Positions 8,565 to 17,698 are shown, counted from the stretch's first letter. The stretch is DNA of 49,854 nucleotides from Roseicyclus sp. (GCA_018401965.1 JAGYJU010000015.1:1-49854), one strand, 5' to 3'. Notes: generated by a model not told the origin, from the sequence alone. Numbers and translations: made by a program.

Positions 8565-9113
8565 CTAGCGGCTGCGCCCGAACCGCGCGTAAAGCCCGTC
8601 GAGCGTATAGCTTTCGCTGACGGGGCCGTGTTCTTCGGGAAAAAAGGCGGGGTCTTCGGGCAGGCAGCCGCGGCCGCAGGCCTGGCGCATCGTGCCGGTC
8701 TGGCCGTCGACGAACCACAGCCGCCCGCCCGGTGTGCCGACCCAGCCGTTCACGCCCATGTTCATGTCGCCTTCGACATCCTGGATCGAGGGCACTTCGC
8801 CGTCATAGCCTTCGCCCCAGGCCGCGTGGGTGTGCCAGGACGAGGCGACCGTGACCCCGTCCTGCAAGGGCAGCGACGCGCATGACGCCTCGCCGCCCCA
8901 ACTGACCTTGGTCGAGGAATAGGCGCCGTTGGGATGGCGCAGGATATAGCCGCAGACTTCGCGGTTGAAGCGCACGGAAAGCTGGTTCATCGACTGCATC
9001 AAACCAAGGACAAAGGCATATTCCTGGGCGCTTTGCGCGGCCGCCTTGATCGGGGTCATGGCCAGCAGCAGGGCAAAACCGGCGGCGGTCAGCTTGGGCA
9101 GTAAACGGGTCAT
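8565..9113 (-). CDS. Secreted DUF4329 protein with a JAMM-like metalloprotease pattern
   Basis: A 182-aa protein with a cleavable-looking signal peptide (MTRLLPKLTAAGFALLLAM, ending IKAAAQ). The mature part has Glu52 (NREVCGYI), His94-x-His96 (SSWHTHAAW), then Ser109 and Asp112 in VPSIQDVEGDM, then GVNGWVGTPGGRLW. The order E, HxH, SxxD matches the JAMM/MPN+ zinc site and is known from DUF4329 domains. Two cysteine pairs (CGYI/SCAS, CGRGC) suggest disulfides in the periplasm. The ATG at 9113 is preferred over 9122 because AGGA lies about 8 nt upstream. Enzymatic activity is inferred; substrate unknown. Confidence 0.75.
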   Translation of the reverse strand: MTRLLPKLTAAGFALLLAMTPIKAAAQSAQEYAFVLGLMQSMNQLSVRFNREVCGYILRHPNGAYSSTKVSWGGEASCASLPLQDGVTVASSWHTHAAWGEGYDGEVPSIQDVEGDMNMGVNGWVGTPGGRLWFVDGQTGTMRQACGRGCLPEDPAFFPEEHGPVSESYTLDGLYARFGRSR

Positions 9114-9272
9114 CGGCATCATCCTGTTACGCGCGCTACACGGGCAGTCCCACCCGATGATAGAGAGAATTTCCGCTCAATCTAGCGAAAGGCGCAGCCG
9201 GGGCTGGACCAAGGGGCAATCGCGCTTATGTTTACGGAACGACAACAGGCCGTAGCGCAAGGAGTGACCCGG

Positions 9273-9449
9273 ATGTCCCGCATGGAACCGATCGAGATCG
9301 CAACCGCAATGGCCGCCGAGGTCAGCTCTGAGGCCGCGATGGATCCCGCGCTGGCGCTCTGGCTCCGGATGGGGCGGGCCGCGTTTTTCTTCTGCCTCTG
9401 GACATCGATGGCGATCCCGGTGGCATTGATCTATTACGCCCGCTTCTGA
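9273..9449 (+). CDS. Small single-span membrane protein
   Basis: A 58-aa protein starting MSRMEPIEIATAM. An amphipathic N-terminal half is followed by one transmembrane helix (AAFFFCLWTSMAIPVALIYY) near the C terminus. The ATG at 9273 is supported by AAGGAG at 9259-9264, eight bases upstream; a longer frame from 9228 lacks such a site. I do not recognise a family. It is divergent from the DUF4329 gene and convergent with trxC. Confidence 0.6.
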   Translation: MSRMEPIEIATAMAAEVSSEAAMDPALALWLRMGRAAFFFCLWTSMAIPVALIYYARF

Positions 9450-9478
9450 TCGCGGTTCATGGCACCCCCGGGCCTGCG

Positions 9479-9928
9479 TCAGGCGCGGGCGGGGGTGTTT
9501 TGCTTGACGAAGGCGGCAATGTCGGCGGCGGGTCGCGCACCCGTAAGCCGCGCCACCTCTTGGCCGTTCTGGAACAGGATCAACAGCGGGATGCCGCGGA
9601 TGCCGTAGCGCTGCGCGGCGTCGCCGTGGACTTGCGTGTTGACCTTGGCCAGGCGAGCATGGGGGGCGAGCGCATGGGCCGCCTTGCTGAATTCGGGCGC
9701 CATCGTCCGGCAGGGTCCGCACCAGGGCGCCCAGAAATCCACCAGAAGCGGCAGGGTGTCGTTGCGTTCCGCCTTGCGCAGGGTGGCGGTGTCAATCTCA
9801 TGCACCTTGGGTTCGGCCAGTTTCGCGCCACAGGTGCCACATTTGGGGTGGCCGGTCAGCCGGTCATCGGGGACGCGGTTGACAGTGGCGCAGTCAAGGC
9901 AGGTGATGTGATGGGAGGTGGAAGACAT
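9479..9928 (-). CDS. trxC: Thioredoxin TrxC (thioredoxin 2)
   Basis: A 149-aa thioredoxin of the TrxC class. An N-terminal zinc-finger module with two CxxC pairs (CLDC and CGTC) precedes a thioredoxin domain with the active site FWAPWCGPCRTMAPEF and the cis-proline loop IRGIPLLILF. It reduces protein disulfides in the cytoplasm, and the zinc module is typical of oxidative-stress-linked TrxC. It lies downstream of ettA on the same strand, separated by a strong hairpin, so it probably has its own promoter. Confidence 0.93.
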   Translation of the reverse strand: MSSTSHHITCLDCATVNRVPDDRLTGHPKCGTCGAKLAEPKVHEIDTATLRKAERNDTLPLLVDFWAPWCGPCRTMAPEFSKAAHALAPHARLAKVNTQVHGDAAQRYGIRGIPLLILFQNGQEVARLTGARPAADIAAFVKQNTPARA

Positions 9929-10017
9929 GGGACCGGATCGCCGATGTGATTGATTTGGTCAATTATCTGGTGCGGCGGCCGGTGGGTGCAAGAGGCAGGC
10001 ACGTTTTTTTCGGTTCC

Positions 10018-10045
10018 GGCGGGTGCGCCGAAAGACGCACCCGCC
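10018..10045 (-). terminator. Hairpin directly after ettA
   Basis: A perfect 10-bp stem, GGCGGGTGCG (10018-10027) with CGCACCCGCC (10036-10045) and an eight-base loop, starts nine bases after the ettA stop codon on the minus strand. On that strand it is followed by an A-run rather than a T-run, so it is not a textbook intrinsic terminator; it may instead protect the transcript 3' end. Confidence 0.6.
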
Positions 10046-10054
10046 AGGATCGGG

Positions 10055-11710
10055 TCAGCGGACGAATTTCTTGTGCTTCACCCGCTTGGGTTCCAGCGCA
10101 TCGGGGCCAAGGCGGCGCTTCTTGTCTTCTTCATAGTCTTCGAAGTTGCCTTCGAACCATTCCACATGCGCCTCGCCCTCGAAGGCGAGGATATGGGTGC
10201 AGAGCCGGTCCAGAAAGAATCGGTCGTGGCTGATGATGACGGCGCAGCCGGCGAAATCTTCCAGCGCGTCTTCGAGCGCGCGGAGCGTTTCGACATCCAG
10301 GTCGTTGGTCGGTTCATCGAGGAGCAGCACATTGCCGCCCTCTTTCAGCAGCCGCGCCATGTGAACGCGGTTGCGTTCACCGCCCGATAGCAGGCCCACC
10401 TTTTTCTGCTGGTCGGCCCCCTTGAAATTGAAGGCCCCGCAATAGGCGCGGGAATTGATTTCGGCATCGCCCAGCTTGATCAGTTCGGCCCCCCCCGAGA
10501 TCGCTTCCCAGACGTTGTCGTCCTTGTTGAGGTCGTCGCGCGACTGGTCGACATAGGACAGCTTGACCGTGTTCCCGATCTCGACCGTGCCCTCATCGGG
10601 TTGTTCTTGACCCGTGATCATCTTGAACAGCGTGGATTTGCCCGCGCCGTTGGGGCCGATCACGCCCACGATGCCGCCGGGCGGAACGGAGAAGGACAGG
10701 TTCTCGATCAAGAGCTTGTCGCCCATGTGTTTCTTGAGGTTCGTGACCTCGATCACCTTGGACCCAAGGCGTTCGCCATGGGGGATGACGATCTGGGCCT
10801 TGCCGACGCGTTCCTTGAGGCTTTGGTCGGCCAGCTTTTCGTAGGACGAAATGCGGGCCTTGGATTTGGCCTGCCGCGCCTTGGCGCCCTGACGGATCCA
10901 TTCCAGTTCGCGTTCCAGCGTCTTTTGCTTGGCCTTGTCCTCGCGCGCTTCCTGCGCCAGGCGCTTGGCCTTTTGATCGAGCCAGGACGAATAATTGCCC
11001 TCGTAGGGGATGCCGCGGCCGCGATCGAGTTCGAGAATCCAGCCGGTGATGGAATCGAGGAAATACCGGTCGTGGGTCACGATCAGGATCGTGCCCTTGT
11101 AGTCGATCAGGTGCTGTTGCAGCCAGGCGATGGTTTCGGCGTCGAGGTGGTTGGTCGGTTCATCGAGCAGCAGCATGTCGGGCGCATCGAGCAGCAACTG
11201 GCACAGCGCCACGCGGCGGCGTTCGCCCCCCGACAGGGTGGTGACATCGGCATTGTCATCGGGGCAGCGCAGCGCCTCCATCGCGATGTCGATCTGGGTG
11301 TCGAGTTCCCACAGGTTCTCGGCGTCGATCTGGTCTTGCAGGGCCGCCATTTCGTCGGCGGTTTCCTCCGAGTAGTTCATCGCCAGCTCGTTGTACTTGT
11401 CGAGCGTGGCCTTTTTGGCGGCGACACCCAGCATGACGTTTTCACGCACGGTCAGGTGCGGTTCGAGATGCGGTTCCTGCGGCAGGTAGCCGACGCGCGC
11501 GCCCTCGGCCACCCAGGCCTCGCCCTGAAAATCCTTGTCGATGCCGGCCATGATCTTCATCAGGGTCGACTTGCCCGAGCCGTTGACGCCGACGACGCCG
11601 ATCTTGACGCCCGGCAGGAAGTTCAGCTTGATGTTTTCAAAGCATTTCTTGCCGCCCGGATAGGTCTTGGAAACACCATCCATGTGATAGACATATTGAT
11701 AGGACGCCAT
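10055..11710 (-). CDS. ettA: ABC-F translation factor EttA
   Basis: A 551-aa ABC-F ATPase with two nucleotide-binding cassettes and no membrane segments. Walker A sequences are GVNGSGKST and GPNGAGKST; signature motifs are LSGGERRRVAL and LSGGERNRVHM; Walker B regions read LLLDEPTNHLD and LLLDEPTNDLD. The N terminus MASYQYVYHMDGVSK and the overall length match EttA, which binds the ribosomal E site and gates translation elongation according to ATP/ADP. The start at 11710 is chosen by family comparison; the open frame continues far upstream but only over the opposite-strand nadD. Confidence 0.95.
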   Translation of the reverse strand: MASYQYVYHMDGVSKTYPGGKKCFENIKLNFLPGVKIGVVGVNGSGKSTLMKIMAGIDKDFQGEAWVAEGARVGYLPQEPHLEPHLTVRENVMLGVAAKKATLDKYNELAMNYSEETADEMAALQDQIDAENLWELDTQIDIAMEALRCPDDNADVTTLSGGERRRVALCQLLLDAPDMLLLDEPTNHLDAETIAWLQQHLIDYKGTILIVTHDRYFLDSITGWILELDRGRGIPYEGNYSSWLDQKAKRLAQEAREDKAKQKTLERELEWIRQGAKARQAKSKARISSYEKLADQSLKERVGKAQIVIPHGERLGSKVIEVTNLKKHMGDKLLIENLSFSVPPGGIVGVIGPNGAGKSTLFKMITGQEQPDEGTVEIGNTVKLSYVDQSRDDLNKDDNVWEAISGGAELIKLGDAEINSRAYCGAFNFKGADQQKKVGLLSGGERNRVHMARLLKEGGNVLLLDEPTNDLDVETLRALEDALEDFAGCAVIISHDRFFLDRLCTHILAFEGEAHVEWFEGNFEDYEEDKKRRLGPDALEPKRVKHKKFVR

Positions 11711-11848
11711 CTGCCGCTCCGTTCCCGTGTTCCTTGATTGACAGCGCATGTAAGCCCTTGTGCGGCGATGGGCAATCGGGGGCGCGTTGACTAACCCCGC
11801 GCCACGCCGCATCAAGGCGCGCCATGCCCTTTCGAAAGGCCCGCACCC

Positions 11849-12445
11849 TTGCGTTGCGATCTGCCCATAGCCGTGCCCGGCCAGACCATCGGCCTGTTCG
11901 GCGGGTCGTTTGACCCGCCCCATGCCGGGCATCTGCATATCAGCCGCGAGGCGTTGAAACGGTTCGGGCTTGACCGGGTGTGGTGGCTGGTTAGCCCCGG
12001 CAACCCGTTGAAAGCGAATGGCCCGGCGCCGCTGGCGCGGCGGATGCAGGCCGCGCGCGCGCTGGTGGATCACCCGCGCATCGTGGTCACCGACATCGAG
12101 GCGCGGATCGGCACGCGCTACACCGCGCAGACCATCGCGCGGCTGCGCGCCTGCTACCCCGGCGTCCGCTTCGTCTGGTTGATGGGGGCCGACAACCTGG
12201 CCCAGTTCCACCGTTGGCAGGATTGGCAAGGCATCCTCGCCAGCGTGCCGGTCGGTGTCATGGCACGGCCGGGGCAACGCATTTCGGCGCGCACCGCGAA
12301 AGCCGCGCAGATCTATCGCTGGGCAAAGCTTCCGGCCTCACAGGCCCGGCTCTTGGCGCGCCGCGATGCGCCGGCATGGTGTTTCCTGAACCTGCCGATG
12401 GTCGATGTGTCCTCGACGGCGATCCGCGCGCGGGGCGACTGGTAG
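11849..12445 (+). CDS. nadD: Nicotinate-nucleotide adenylyltransferase
   Basis: A 198-aa nucleotidyltransferase that converts nicotinate mononucleotide and ATP to deamido-NAD in NAD synthesis. The ATP-site motif is [18 protein letters not shown], and the C-terminal VSSTAIRAR corresponds to the ISSTxIR motif. [16 protein letters not shown] is also typical. There is no in-frame ATG near the beginning; a TTG at 11849 ([11 protein letters not shown]) gives the best match to related proteins, with a GTG at 11873 as the alternative. It is divergent from ettA and convergent with the DMT exporter. Confidence 0.92.
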   Translation: MRCDLPIAVPGQTIGLFGGSFDPPHAGHLHISREALKRFGLDRVWWLVSPGNPLKANGPAPLARRMQAARALVDHPRIVVTDIEARIGTRYTAQTIARLRACYPGVRFVWLMGADNLAQFHRWQDWQGILASVPVGVMARPGQRISARTAKAAQIYRWAKLPASQARLLARRDAPAWCFLNLPMVDVSSTAIRARGDW

Positions 12446-12449
12446 GCGA

Positions 12450-13295
12450 TCAGGCCGCGTCGCGCCGCCCGAGGCTGGCCAGCCCCGAGATCAGCAAGAT
12501 CGCCAAACCCACCAGGGTCAGCGTATCGGGCAGGGTGCCGAAGACCACCCAGCCAAGGGTCGTGGCGGAGATCAGCTGTGTATAGACGAAAGGCGCCATC
12601 CGCGACGCGGGCGCAAGCCGCAGCGCAAGGATCAGGCACAGGTTGCCCAGCATCGACCCCGCCGCCGAGGCCAGCGTCAGCGCAGCGATCTGGGGCGTGA
12701 TCGCGGGGATGGCCTGCATGCCGAAGGGGGCCAGGATCAATGCGCCGATGACCAGTTGGCTGATCAGCATCGCGCGCGGTCGCGCCACGGTCGACAGCCA
12801 GCGCGACGCGGTCAGGAAGCCGCCGTAGAACAGGCCCGCAAGCACCGCAAAGCCAAGGCCCGGGGTCATCCCGAAGCCGGGGCGCACCACCAGAAGAACG
12901 CCGCAGAACCCGATCAGCAACAAGGCCGCGCGCGCCCGCGAAACGCGTTCGCCAAGCAACCAGACAGACAGGATCGCGGCGAGGATCGGGCCGACGAAAA
13001 ACGCACCGAAGACATTGGCGATGGGTTCGGTCTGCAGTGCGGTCAGGATCGACAGGATGCCCCCCGCCAGCAACAGCGCGCGCAGCCAGATGCGCCAATC
13101 CAGAAACAGCCGCATCGGTGTCAGGTGCAGCACGAAGGGCAACAGCAACACCGCCCCAAGCGCAAAGCGGCTGAAGGCGGTAAAGACCGGGGCCACGCCC
13201 GCCATCCCCAACAGCTTGCCCGCCGTATCCCCGGCCGGGATCAGCGCCATCGCCAAGAGCATGAGGGGCAAGGCCCGCAGGACATCGTTTCGCAT
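12450..13295 (-). CDS. DMT-superfamily (EamA) transporter
   Basis: A 281-aa integral membrane protein made almost wholly of hydrophobic helices, about ten in two EamA repeats (first half from LPLMLLAMALIPAGDT, second half from PGLGFAVLAGLFYGGF). The family exports metabolites or amino acids through the inner membrane. The start at 13295 (MRNDVLRALPLM) places the first helix correctly; an upstream ATG adds a charged extension. The substrate is unknown. Its stop lies four bases from that of the convergent nadD. Confidence 0.88.
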   Translation of the reverse strand: MRNDVLRALPLMLLAMALIPAGDTAGKLLGMAGVAPVFTAFSRFALGAVLLLPFVLHLTPMRLFLDWRIWLRALLLAGGILSILTALQTEPIANVFGAFFVGPILAAILSVWLLGERVSRARAALLLIGFCGVLLVVRPGFGMTPGLGFAVLAGLFYGGFLTASRWLSTVARPRAMLISQLVIGALILAPFGMQAIPAITPQIAALTLASAAGSMLGNLCLILALRLAPASRMAPFVYTQLISATTLGWVVFGTLPDTLTLVGLAILLISGLASLGRRDAA

Positions 13296-13425
13296 GCGCC
13301 CAGCTATCCTATTGGGGTCGGGCCGAAAAGAGACGCTGCACACGGCTTTGTGGGGACGAATCCCTTGAGTGGTTGCGCCCCGTGAGGTTTAGTCAGGGCA
13401 CATTGACGAGTATTGGCGATATTTG

Positions 13426-14907
13426 ATGTATTCAAGACGCGCATTCTTGACGGGGGTCGCTGGTTTTGCAGCCGTGCCGGCCTTTTCGGCCCCGCCCGAG
13501 ACATCCCTGAGACCGACAGTCCGGCCCGAGGGGCTGTTTCGGCGTGCCGTGCCATCGGCGGCAGACCTGGTGGATCGTGCGGCCTTGGGCGGTCGTGTCG
13601 GCTTTGCCGTGGCCGATGCAGCCACGGGGCAGATCTTGGAGGTGTTTCACCCGCTTCTGCCCTTGCCGCCCGCCAGCGTTGCCAAGGCCGTGACCTGTGC
13701 CTATGGGCTGGACCGGCTTGGCCCCGGCTACCGCTTCCGCACCCGGATCATGGCCGATGGCCCGATGGCAGACGGGCGGCTGGACGGGGATCTGTGGTTG
13801 GTCGGCTCCGGCGACCCGGTGTTCGACACCGACACGCTGGCAGCGATGGCGGCCGAATTGGCCGGGCTGGGGCTGCGCGAGGTGACAGGGCGGCTGATGG
13901 TGGCCGAAGACGCCTTGCCGCAGATTTTCCAGATCGATCCGCAACAGCCCGCGCATGTGGGCTACAACCCGGCGATTTCGGGCCTCAACCTCAATTTCAA
14001 CCGGGTCCATTTCGAATGGGCGCGGCAAGCGGGCGATTACAACGTCAGCCTTGATGCGCGGTCCGATGCGCTGCGCCCCGCGGTGCAGATTGCACGGATG
14101 CGGATCGAGGATCGGGCCGACCCGATCTACACCTATGACCAAATCGACGGGCGCGATCACTGGACCGTGGCGCGCAGCGCGCTGGGCGATGATGGCGCGC
14201 GCTGGTTGCCGGTGCGCAGGCCGGGGGCCTATGTGGCCGAGGTGTTCGAGATCTTGGCGCGCGCCAACGGTGTGCGGGTCCAAGGGGTGCATCTGGCCCC
14301 AACCCCGCCCGAGGGCGCGACGGTTCTTGTCGAACATGTCAGCGATCCGCTCGAGGATATCTTGCGCGGGATGATGCGCTGGTCGACCAATCTGACCGCC
14401 GAAGTCGTGGGCTTGATGGCGACGCAGGCGGGCGGTGTGCGACCCGCCGATCTGCGCGCCTCGGCCGACCAGATGTCTGTCTGGATGCAGGACCGGCTGG
14501 GCGCAAGGCACGCGCAATTCGTGGATCATTCCGGCCTGGGCGATCAAAGCCGCATCCGCGCGCATGACATGGTGCAGGCCTTGGTCGCGGCGGGGCCGAA
14601 CGGGATGCTGCGCGGGTTGATGCGCGATATCCCGATCCTGGATGCGCGGGGCAACCGGGTCGAAGCCCCCTCTGTCAGCGTGGTGGCCAAGACCGGGACG
14701 CTGAATTTCGTGTCCTCGCTGGCGGGCTATGCGCGCACCCGGACGGGGCGCGACCTGGCCTTCGCGATCTTTTGCGGCGATGTCGAACGCCGCGCGGCGC
14801 TGAGCGTGGCCGAGCGCGAACGCCCCAACGGGGGCCGTGACTACAGCGCGCGGGCGCGGCGGTTGCAACAACAGCTGATTGACCGTTGGGCGCTCATGTA
14901 CGGCTAG
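13426..14907 (+). CDS. dacB: D-alanyl-D-alanine carboxypeptidase/endopeptidase (PBP4, family S13)
   Basis: A 493-aa penicillin-binding protein that trims or cleaves peptidoglycan peptides in the periplasm. The serine-protease triad motifs are SVAK (Ser84, Lys87), STN in RWSTNLTAE and KTGTLNFVSSLAGY near the C terminus. The N terminus, YSRRAFLTGVAGFAAVPAF, looks like a Tat signal peptide, which is not universal for this family. The ATG at 13426 is preferred to the TTG just before it. Confidence 0.92.
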   Translation: MYSRRAFLTGVAGFAAVPAFSAPPETSLRPTVRPEGLFRRAVPSAADLVDRAALGGRVGFAVADAATGQILEVFHPLLPLPPASVAKAVTCAYGLDRLGPGYRFRTRIMADGPMADGRLDGDLWLVGSGDPVFDTDTLAAMAAELAGLGLREVTGRLMVAEDALPQIFQIDPQQPAHVGYNPAISGLNLNFNRVHFEWARQAGDYNVSLDARSDALRPAVQIARMRIEDRADPIYTYDQIDGRDHWTVARSALGDDGARWLPVRRPGAYVAEVFEILARANGVRVQGVHLAPTPPEGATVLVEHVSDPLEDILRGMMRWSTNLTAEVVGLMATQAGGVRPADLRASADQMSVWMQDRLGARHAQFVDHSGLGDQSRIRAHDMVQALVAAGPNGMLRGLMRDIPILDARGNRVEAPSVSVVAKTGTLNFVSSLAGYARTRTGRDLAFAIFCGDVERRAALSVAERERPNGGRDYSARARRLQQQLIDRWALMYG

Positions 14908-15014
14908 GGTCGCCCCCGCCCGCGCCTGCGTCACGCAACTGCAACTCAATCGTCATCTGGGTGTAGCGCTTCTACGGCACGGGCGGAGGGTGCGCTTCCA
15001 ACCCGGAGACCCCC

Positions 15015-17174
15015 ATGCCGATCCGCACGATGATGACGACATCCGCGCTGGCCCTTTTGGCCGCGACACCTGCGCTTGCGCAGGAGATGAATTTCAACCG
15101 TATCGCGTCTTTTCCCGTCACGCTGAACACGCCCGAGGCCGAAGAAACCTCGGCCGAGATCATCGCGGCAACGGGCGATGGCATGACGCTGATCTATTCC
15201 GACAGCCCGGCGGGCGTGATCGGGTTCATCGACATCACCGATCCGGCCAACCCGGTTGCGGCGGGTGTCTTTACCCTGCCCAATGGCGAACCGACCGCCG
15301 TATCGGCGCTGGGTCAGACGGTGTTCGTGGCCGAGAATACCGCCGAAAGCTACACCGCGCCGTCGGGCGTGTTGCATGCCGTCGACGTGGCCAGCCGCGC
15401 GGTCATCACGTCCTGTGACCTGGGTGGTCAGCCCGACAGCACCGCCGTTGCCCCGGATGGAAGCTTCATCACCGTTGCGATCGAAAACGAGCGCGACGAA
15501 GACCTGGGCGATGGTCGCGTGCCGCAGATGCCGGCCGGTCATCTCGTGATCCAGCCGCTTGGCGACAACGGCGCGATGGATTGTGCCGCGCAGATCCGTG
15601 TCGATCTGACCGGTCTGGCCGCAGTTGCAGCCGAAGATCCCGAACCGGAATTCGTCGATGTGAACGCCAATGGCGAGATCGTCGTGACGCTTCAGGAAAA
15701 CAACCACATCGTCGTGGTGTCTTCCGCCGGTGAGGTGCTCAGCCATTTTTCCGCCGGATCCGTCACGCTGGAGGGGATCGATACCGAAGAAGAGGGCGCG
15801 CTTGTCTTTAACGGCAGCCAGGCCGATGTGCCGCGCGAACCCGATGCGGTGCAGTGGATCGACACCGATCACCTCGTCATCGCCAATGAGGGCGACATGG
15901 ACGGCGGGTCGCGCGGGTTCACCGTGTTCCACCGCGACGGAACCGAAGTGTTCGAAAGCGGCGCGTCCTTCGAACATGCGATTGTCGAAATCGGCCATTA
16001 CCCGGAAGAGCGTTCGCGCAACAAGGGCGCAGAGCCCGAAGGGATGGAACTTGCCACCTTCGGCGGCGTGCCGATGATGTTCCTCTTGGCGGAACGCGCC
16101 TCGGTCATCGGGGTCTACGACATGACCACCCCCGCAGCCCCGGTGCTGGCACAGCTGTTGCCCTCGGGCATCTCGCCCGAAGGCGCGATGGGCATCCCTG
16201 CCCGCAACCTCCTGGTCACCGCCAATGAATTCGACGGGCGTGAAGATGGTGCGGCCCCCGCCCATGTCATGATCTACGAATACCAGGATGCGCCCGCCGT
16301 CTATCCGCACCTGACCAGCGCCGGCATGGATATGCTGACCGGCTGGGGCGCGATCTCTGGCCAGGTCATGGCCGAGGATGGCACGATCTACGCCGTATCC
16401 GACAGCTTCTACGGGATGCAGCCGACGATCTTCCACATCGATGTCAGCCAGACGCCCGCGCGCATCGTCGATGCGATCCGGGTGACCCGCGAAGGTCAGC
16501 CGGCGCAGTTGATGGACATGGAAGGCATCGCGCTGGACGGTGAAGGCGGGTTCTGGGTCGCGTCCGAAGGGCGGACCGACCGGATCGTTCCGCATGCGAT
16601 CTACCACATCGGCGCCGATGGTGCGATCGAGGACACGATCGCGCTGCCCGCCGAGCTGTTGGCGGTCGAAACCCGGTTCGGCTTCGAAGGCATCACCCGC
16701 GTGGGCGACATGCTTTACATGGCCGTCCAGCGCCCCTGGCGCGACGATCCCGCAAACCATGCCAAGGTTCTGGGCTACAACCCGGAAACCGAGGAATGGT
16801 CGGTGATCCATTACCCGCTGACCGTGCCCGCAACGGGTTGGGTCGGTCTTTCGGAAATCGTGGCCCATGGCGATTTCGTCTACTTCGTCGAGCGTGACAA
16901 CCAGTTGGCCGGTGCCGCGGTGACCAAGCTGATCACCCGCGTGCCGCTGTCGGCCATGGATGGCATGGTGGCGCTTGGCGAAACCCCGGCCGTTCTGGAA
17001 ACCGAAACCGTTGTCGACCTGTTGCCCTACCTGACATCGACGGGCGGCTTTGTTCTGGACAAGGTCGAAGGCCTGGCGATTGCCGCCGATGGCACCATGT
17101 GGGTGTCGACCGACAATGACGGGGTCGATGACCACTCGGGCGAAACGATGTTCTTTGCCATCGCGCCCATGTGA
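15015..17174 (+). CDS. Secreted esterase-like-activity-of-phytase family protein
   Basis: A 719-aa exported protein with signal peptide MPIRTMMTTSALALLA ending in TPALA, cleavage probably before Gln23. The N-terminal two-thirds looks like a beta-propeller built of choice-of-anchor/LVIVD-like blades (IIDITDPANPVAAGV-type repeats, EPDAVQWIDTDHLVIANEGD). The C-terminal part has the hallmarks of the PF13449 esterase-like phytase domain (DMEGIALDGEGGFWVASEG, FGFEGITRVG, KVEGLAIAADGTMWVSTDNDG). A phosphatase or phosphodiesterase role outside the cell is plausible but not shown. Its codon use is less GC-extreme than that of its neighbours, as is common in highly expressed exported proteins. Confidence 0.82.
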   Translation: MPIRTMMTTSALALLAATPALAQEMNFNRIASFPVTLNTPEAEETSAEIIAATGDGMTLIYSDSPAGVIGFIDITDPANPVAAGVFTLPNGEPTAVSALGQTVFVAENTAESYTAPSGVLHAVDVASRAVITSCDLGGQPDSTAVAPDGSFITVAIENERDEDLGDGRVPQMPAGHLVIQPLGDNGAMDCAAQIRVDLTGLAAVAAEDPEPEFVDVNANGEIVVTLQENNHIVVVSSAGEVLSHFSAGSVTLEGIDTEEEGALVFNGSQADVPREPDAVQWIDTDHLVIANEGDMDGGSRGFTVFHRDGTEVFESGASFEHAIVEIGHYPEERSRNKGAEPEGMELATFGGVPMMFLLAERASVIGVYDMTTPAAPVLAQLLPSGISPEGAMGIPARNLLVTANEFDGREDGAAPAHVMIYEYQDAPAVYPHLTSAGMDMLTGWGAISGQVMAEDGTIYAVSDSFYGMQPTIFHIDVSQTPARIVDAIRVTREGQPAQLMDMEGIALDGEGGFWVASEGRTDRIVPHAIYHIGADGAIEDTIALPAELLAVETRFGFEGITRVGDMLYMAVQRPWRDDPANHAKVLGYNPETEEWSVIHYPLTVPATGWVGLSEIVAHGDFVYFVERDNQLAGAAVTKLITRVPLSAMDGMVALGETPAVLETETVVDLLPYLTSTGGFVLDKVEGLAIAADGTMWVSTDNDGVDDHSGETMFFAIAPM

Positions 17175-17254
17175 CCCCGTGCCTTGGCCCGTGGCGGTGT
17201 TTGCCGCCATGGGCCGGGGCCAGTTGTTTCATCCAAGGATTTTGAGCATGACAC

Positions 17255-17286
17255 GCCCCCTGCGGACCTGACCGCGGGGGGCTTTT
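17255..17286 (+). terminator. Intrinsic terminator after the phytase-like gene
   Basis: GCCCCCTGCGG (17255-17265) pairs with CCGCGGGGGGC (17272-17282), with one mismatch, around a six-base loop and is followed by TTTT. This is the most orthodox intrinsic terminator in the first half of the window. An additional weaker hairpin, CCCGTGGCGG with CCGCCATGGG, lies just upstream near 17187-17212. Confidence 0.75.
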
Positions 17287-17299
17287 GCGTTGCCGGCGG

Positions 17300-17638
17300 C
17301 TAAAGGCGGATGACGAAATCCTTGGTGGTGGTCTCCACCACCTGCCAGGTGCCGACAAAACCGGGGCGGATCACGAAGGCGTCGCCCGCGCGCAAGGTGA
17401 TGGCATCGCCCCCGTCACCGGTCAGGATCGACACCCCTTGGGTCAGGCGGAAATATTCCCATTCGTCATAGACCACCCGCCAGCTGCCCGGCGTCGACTG
17501 CCAGACGCCGCACCAAAGCCCATCCGCCACATCGGTCAACCACGTGCTGTGGACGGGGTCGCCCGCGATGATCCGGCTGGGATCGGGGCGGGTGATGTCA
17601 GGGGTGCCACTGGGCAGCACGGGCGAGACGAGGGGCAT
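17300..17638 (-). CDS. Small cupin-domain protein
   Basis: A 112-aa single-domain cupin. The beta-barrel pattern is visible as WRVVYDEWEYFRLTQGVSILTGDGGDAITLRAGDAFVIRPG split over two cupin motifs, similar to the Cupin_3/DUF861 (EutQ-like) group. The usual histidines of motif 1 are not obvious (YDEWEYF), so a classical metal site may be absent. It lies 60 bp downstream of the peptide-binding protein gene on the same strand with a hairpin between them. Function unknown. Confidence 0.78.
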   Translation of the reverse strand: MPLVSPVLPSGTPDITRPDPSRIIAGDPVHSTWLTDVADGLWCGVWQSTPGSWRVVYDEWEYFRLTQGVSILTGDGGDAITLRAGDAFVIRPGFVGTWQVVETTTKDFVIRL

Positions 17639-17668
17639 CTGTCGACCTTGGGAAAGGGTGGTGTCGTG

Positions 17669-17692
17669 GCGCCGCCGCGTGCGACGGCGCCC
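17669..17692 (-). terminator. Hairpin between the peptide-binding protein and cupin genes
   Basis: GGCGCCG (17669-17675) is complementary to CGGCGCC (17686-17692). It occupies most of the 60-bp gap and could act as a partial terminator or an RNA processing site that lowers cupin expression relative to the abundant binding protein. Confidence 0.4.
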
Positions 17693-17698
17693 TTGGTG

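Noticed and set aside
11711..12277. N-terminal extension of ettA
   Set aside because: The open frame continues upstream of the EttA family start, but the extra part overlaps nadD on the opposite strand and lacks ABC-F similarity.
14946..17210. Minus-strand open frame of about 750 codons over the phytase-like gene
   Set aside because: Composition is typical antisense (His/Arg/Asp/Gly rich) and the plus strand has a signal peptide and known domain.
17248..17271. Possible leader peptide MTRPLRT just before the terminator, like an attenuator
   Set aside because: It precedes a terminator but no plus-strand gene follows; the next genes run on the minus strand, so there is nothing to attenuate.
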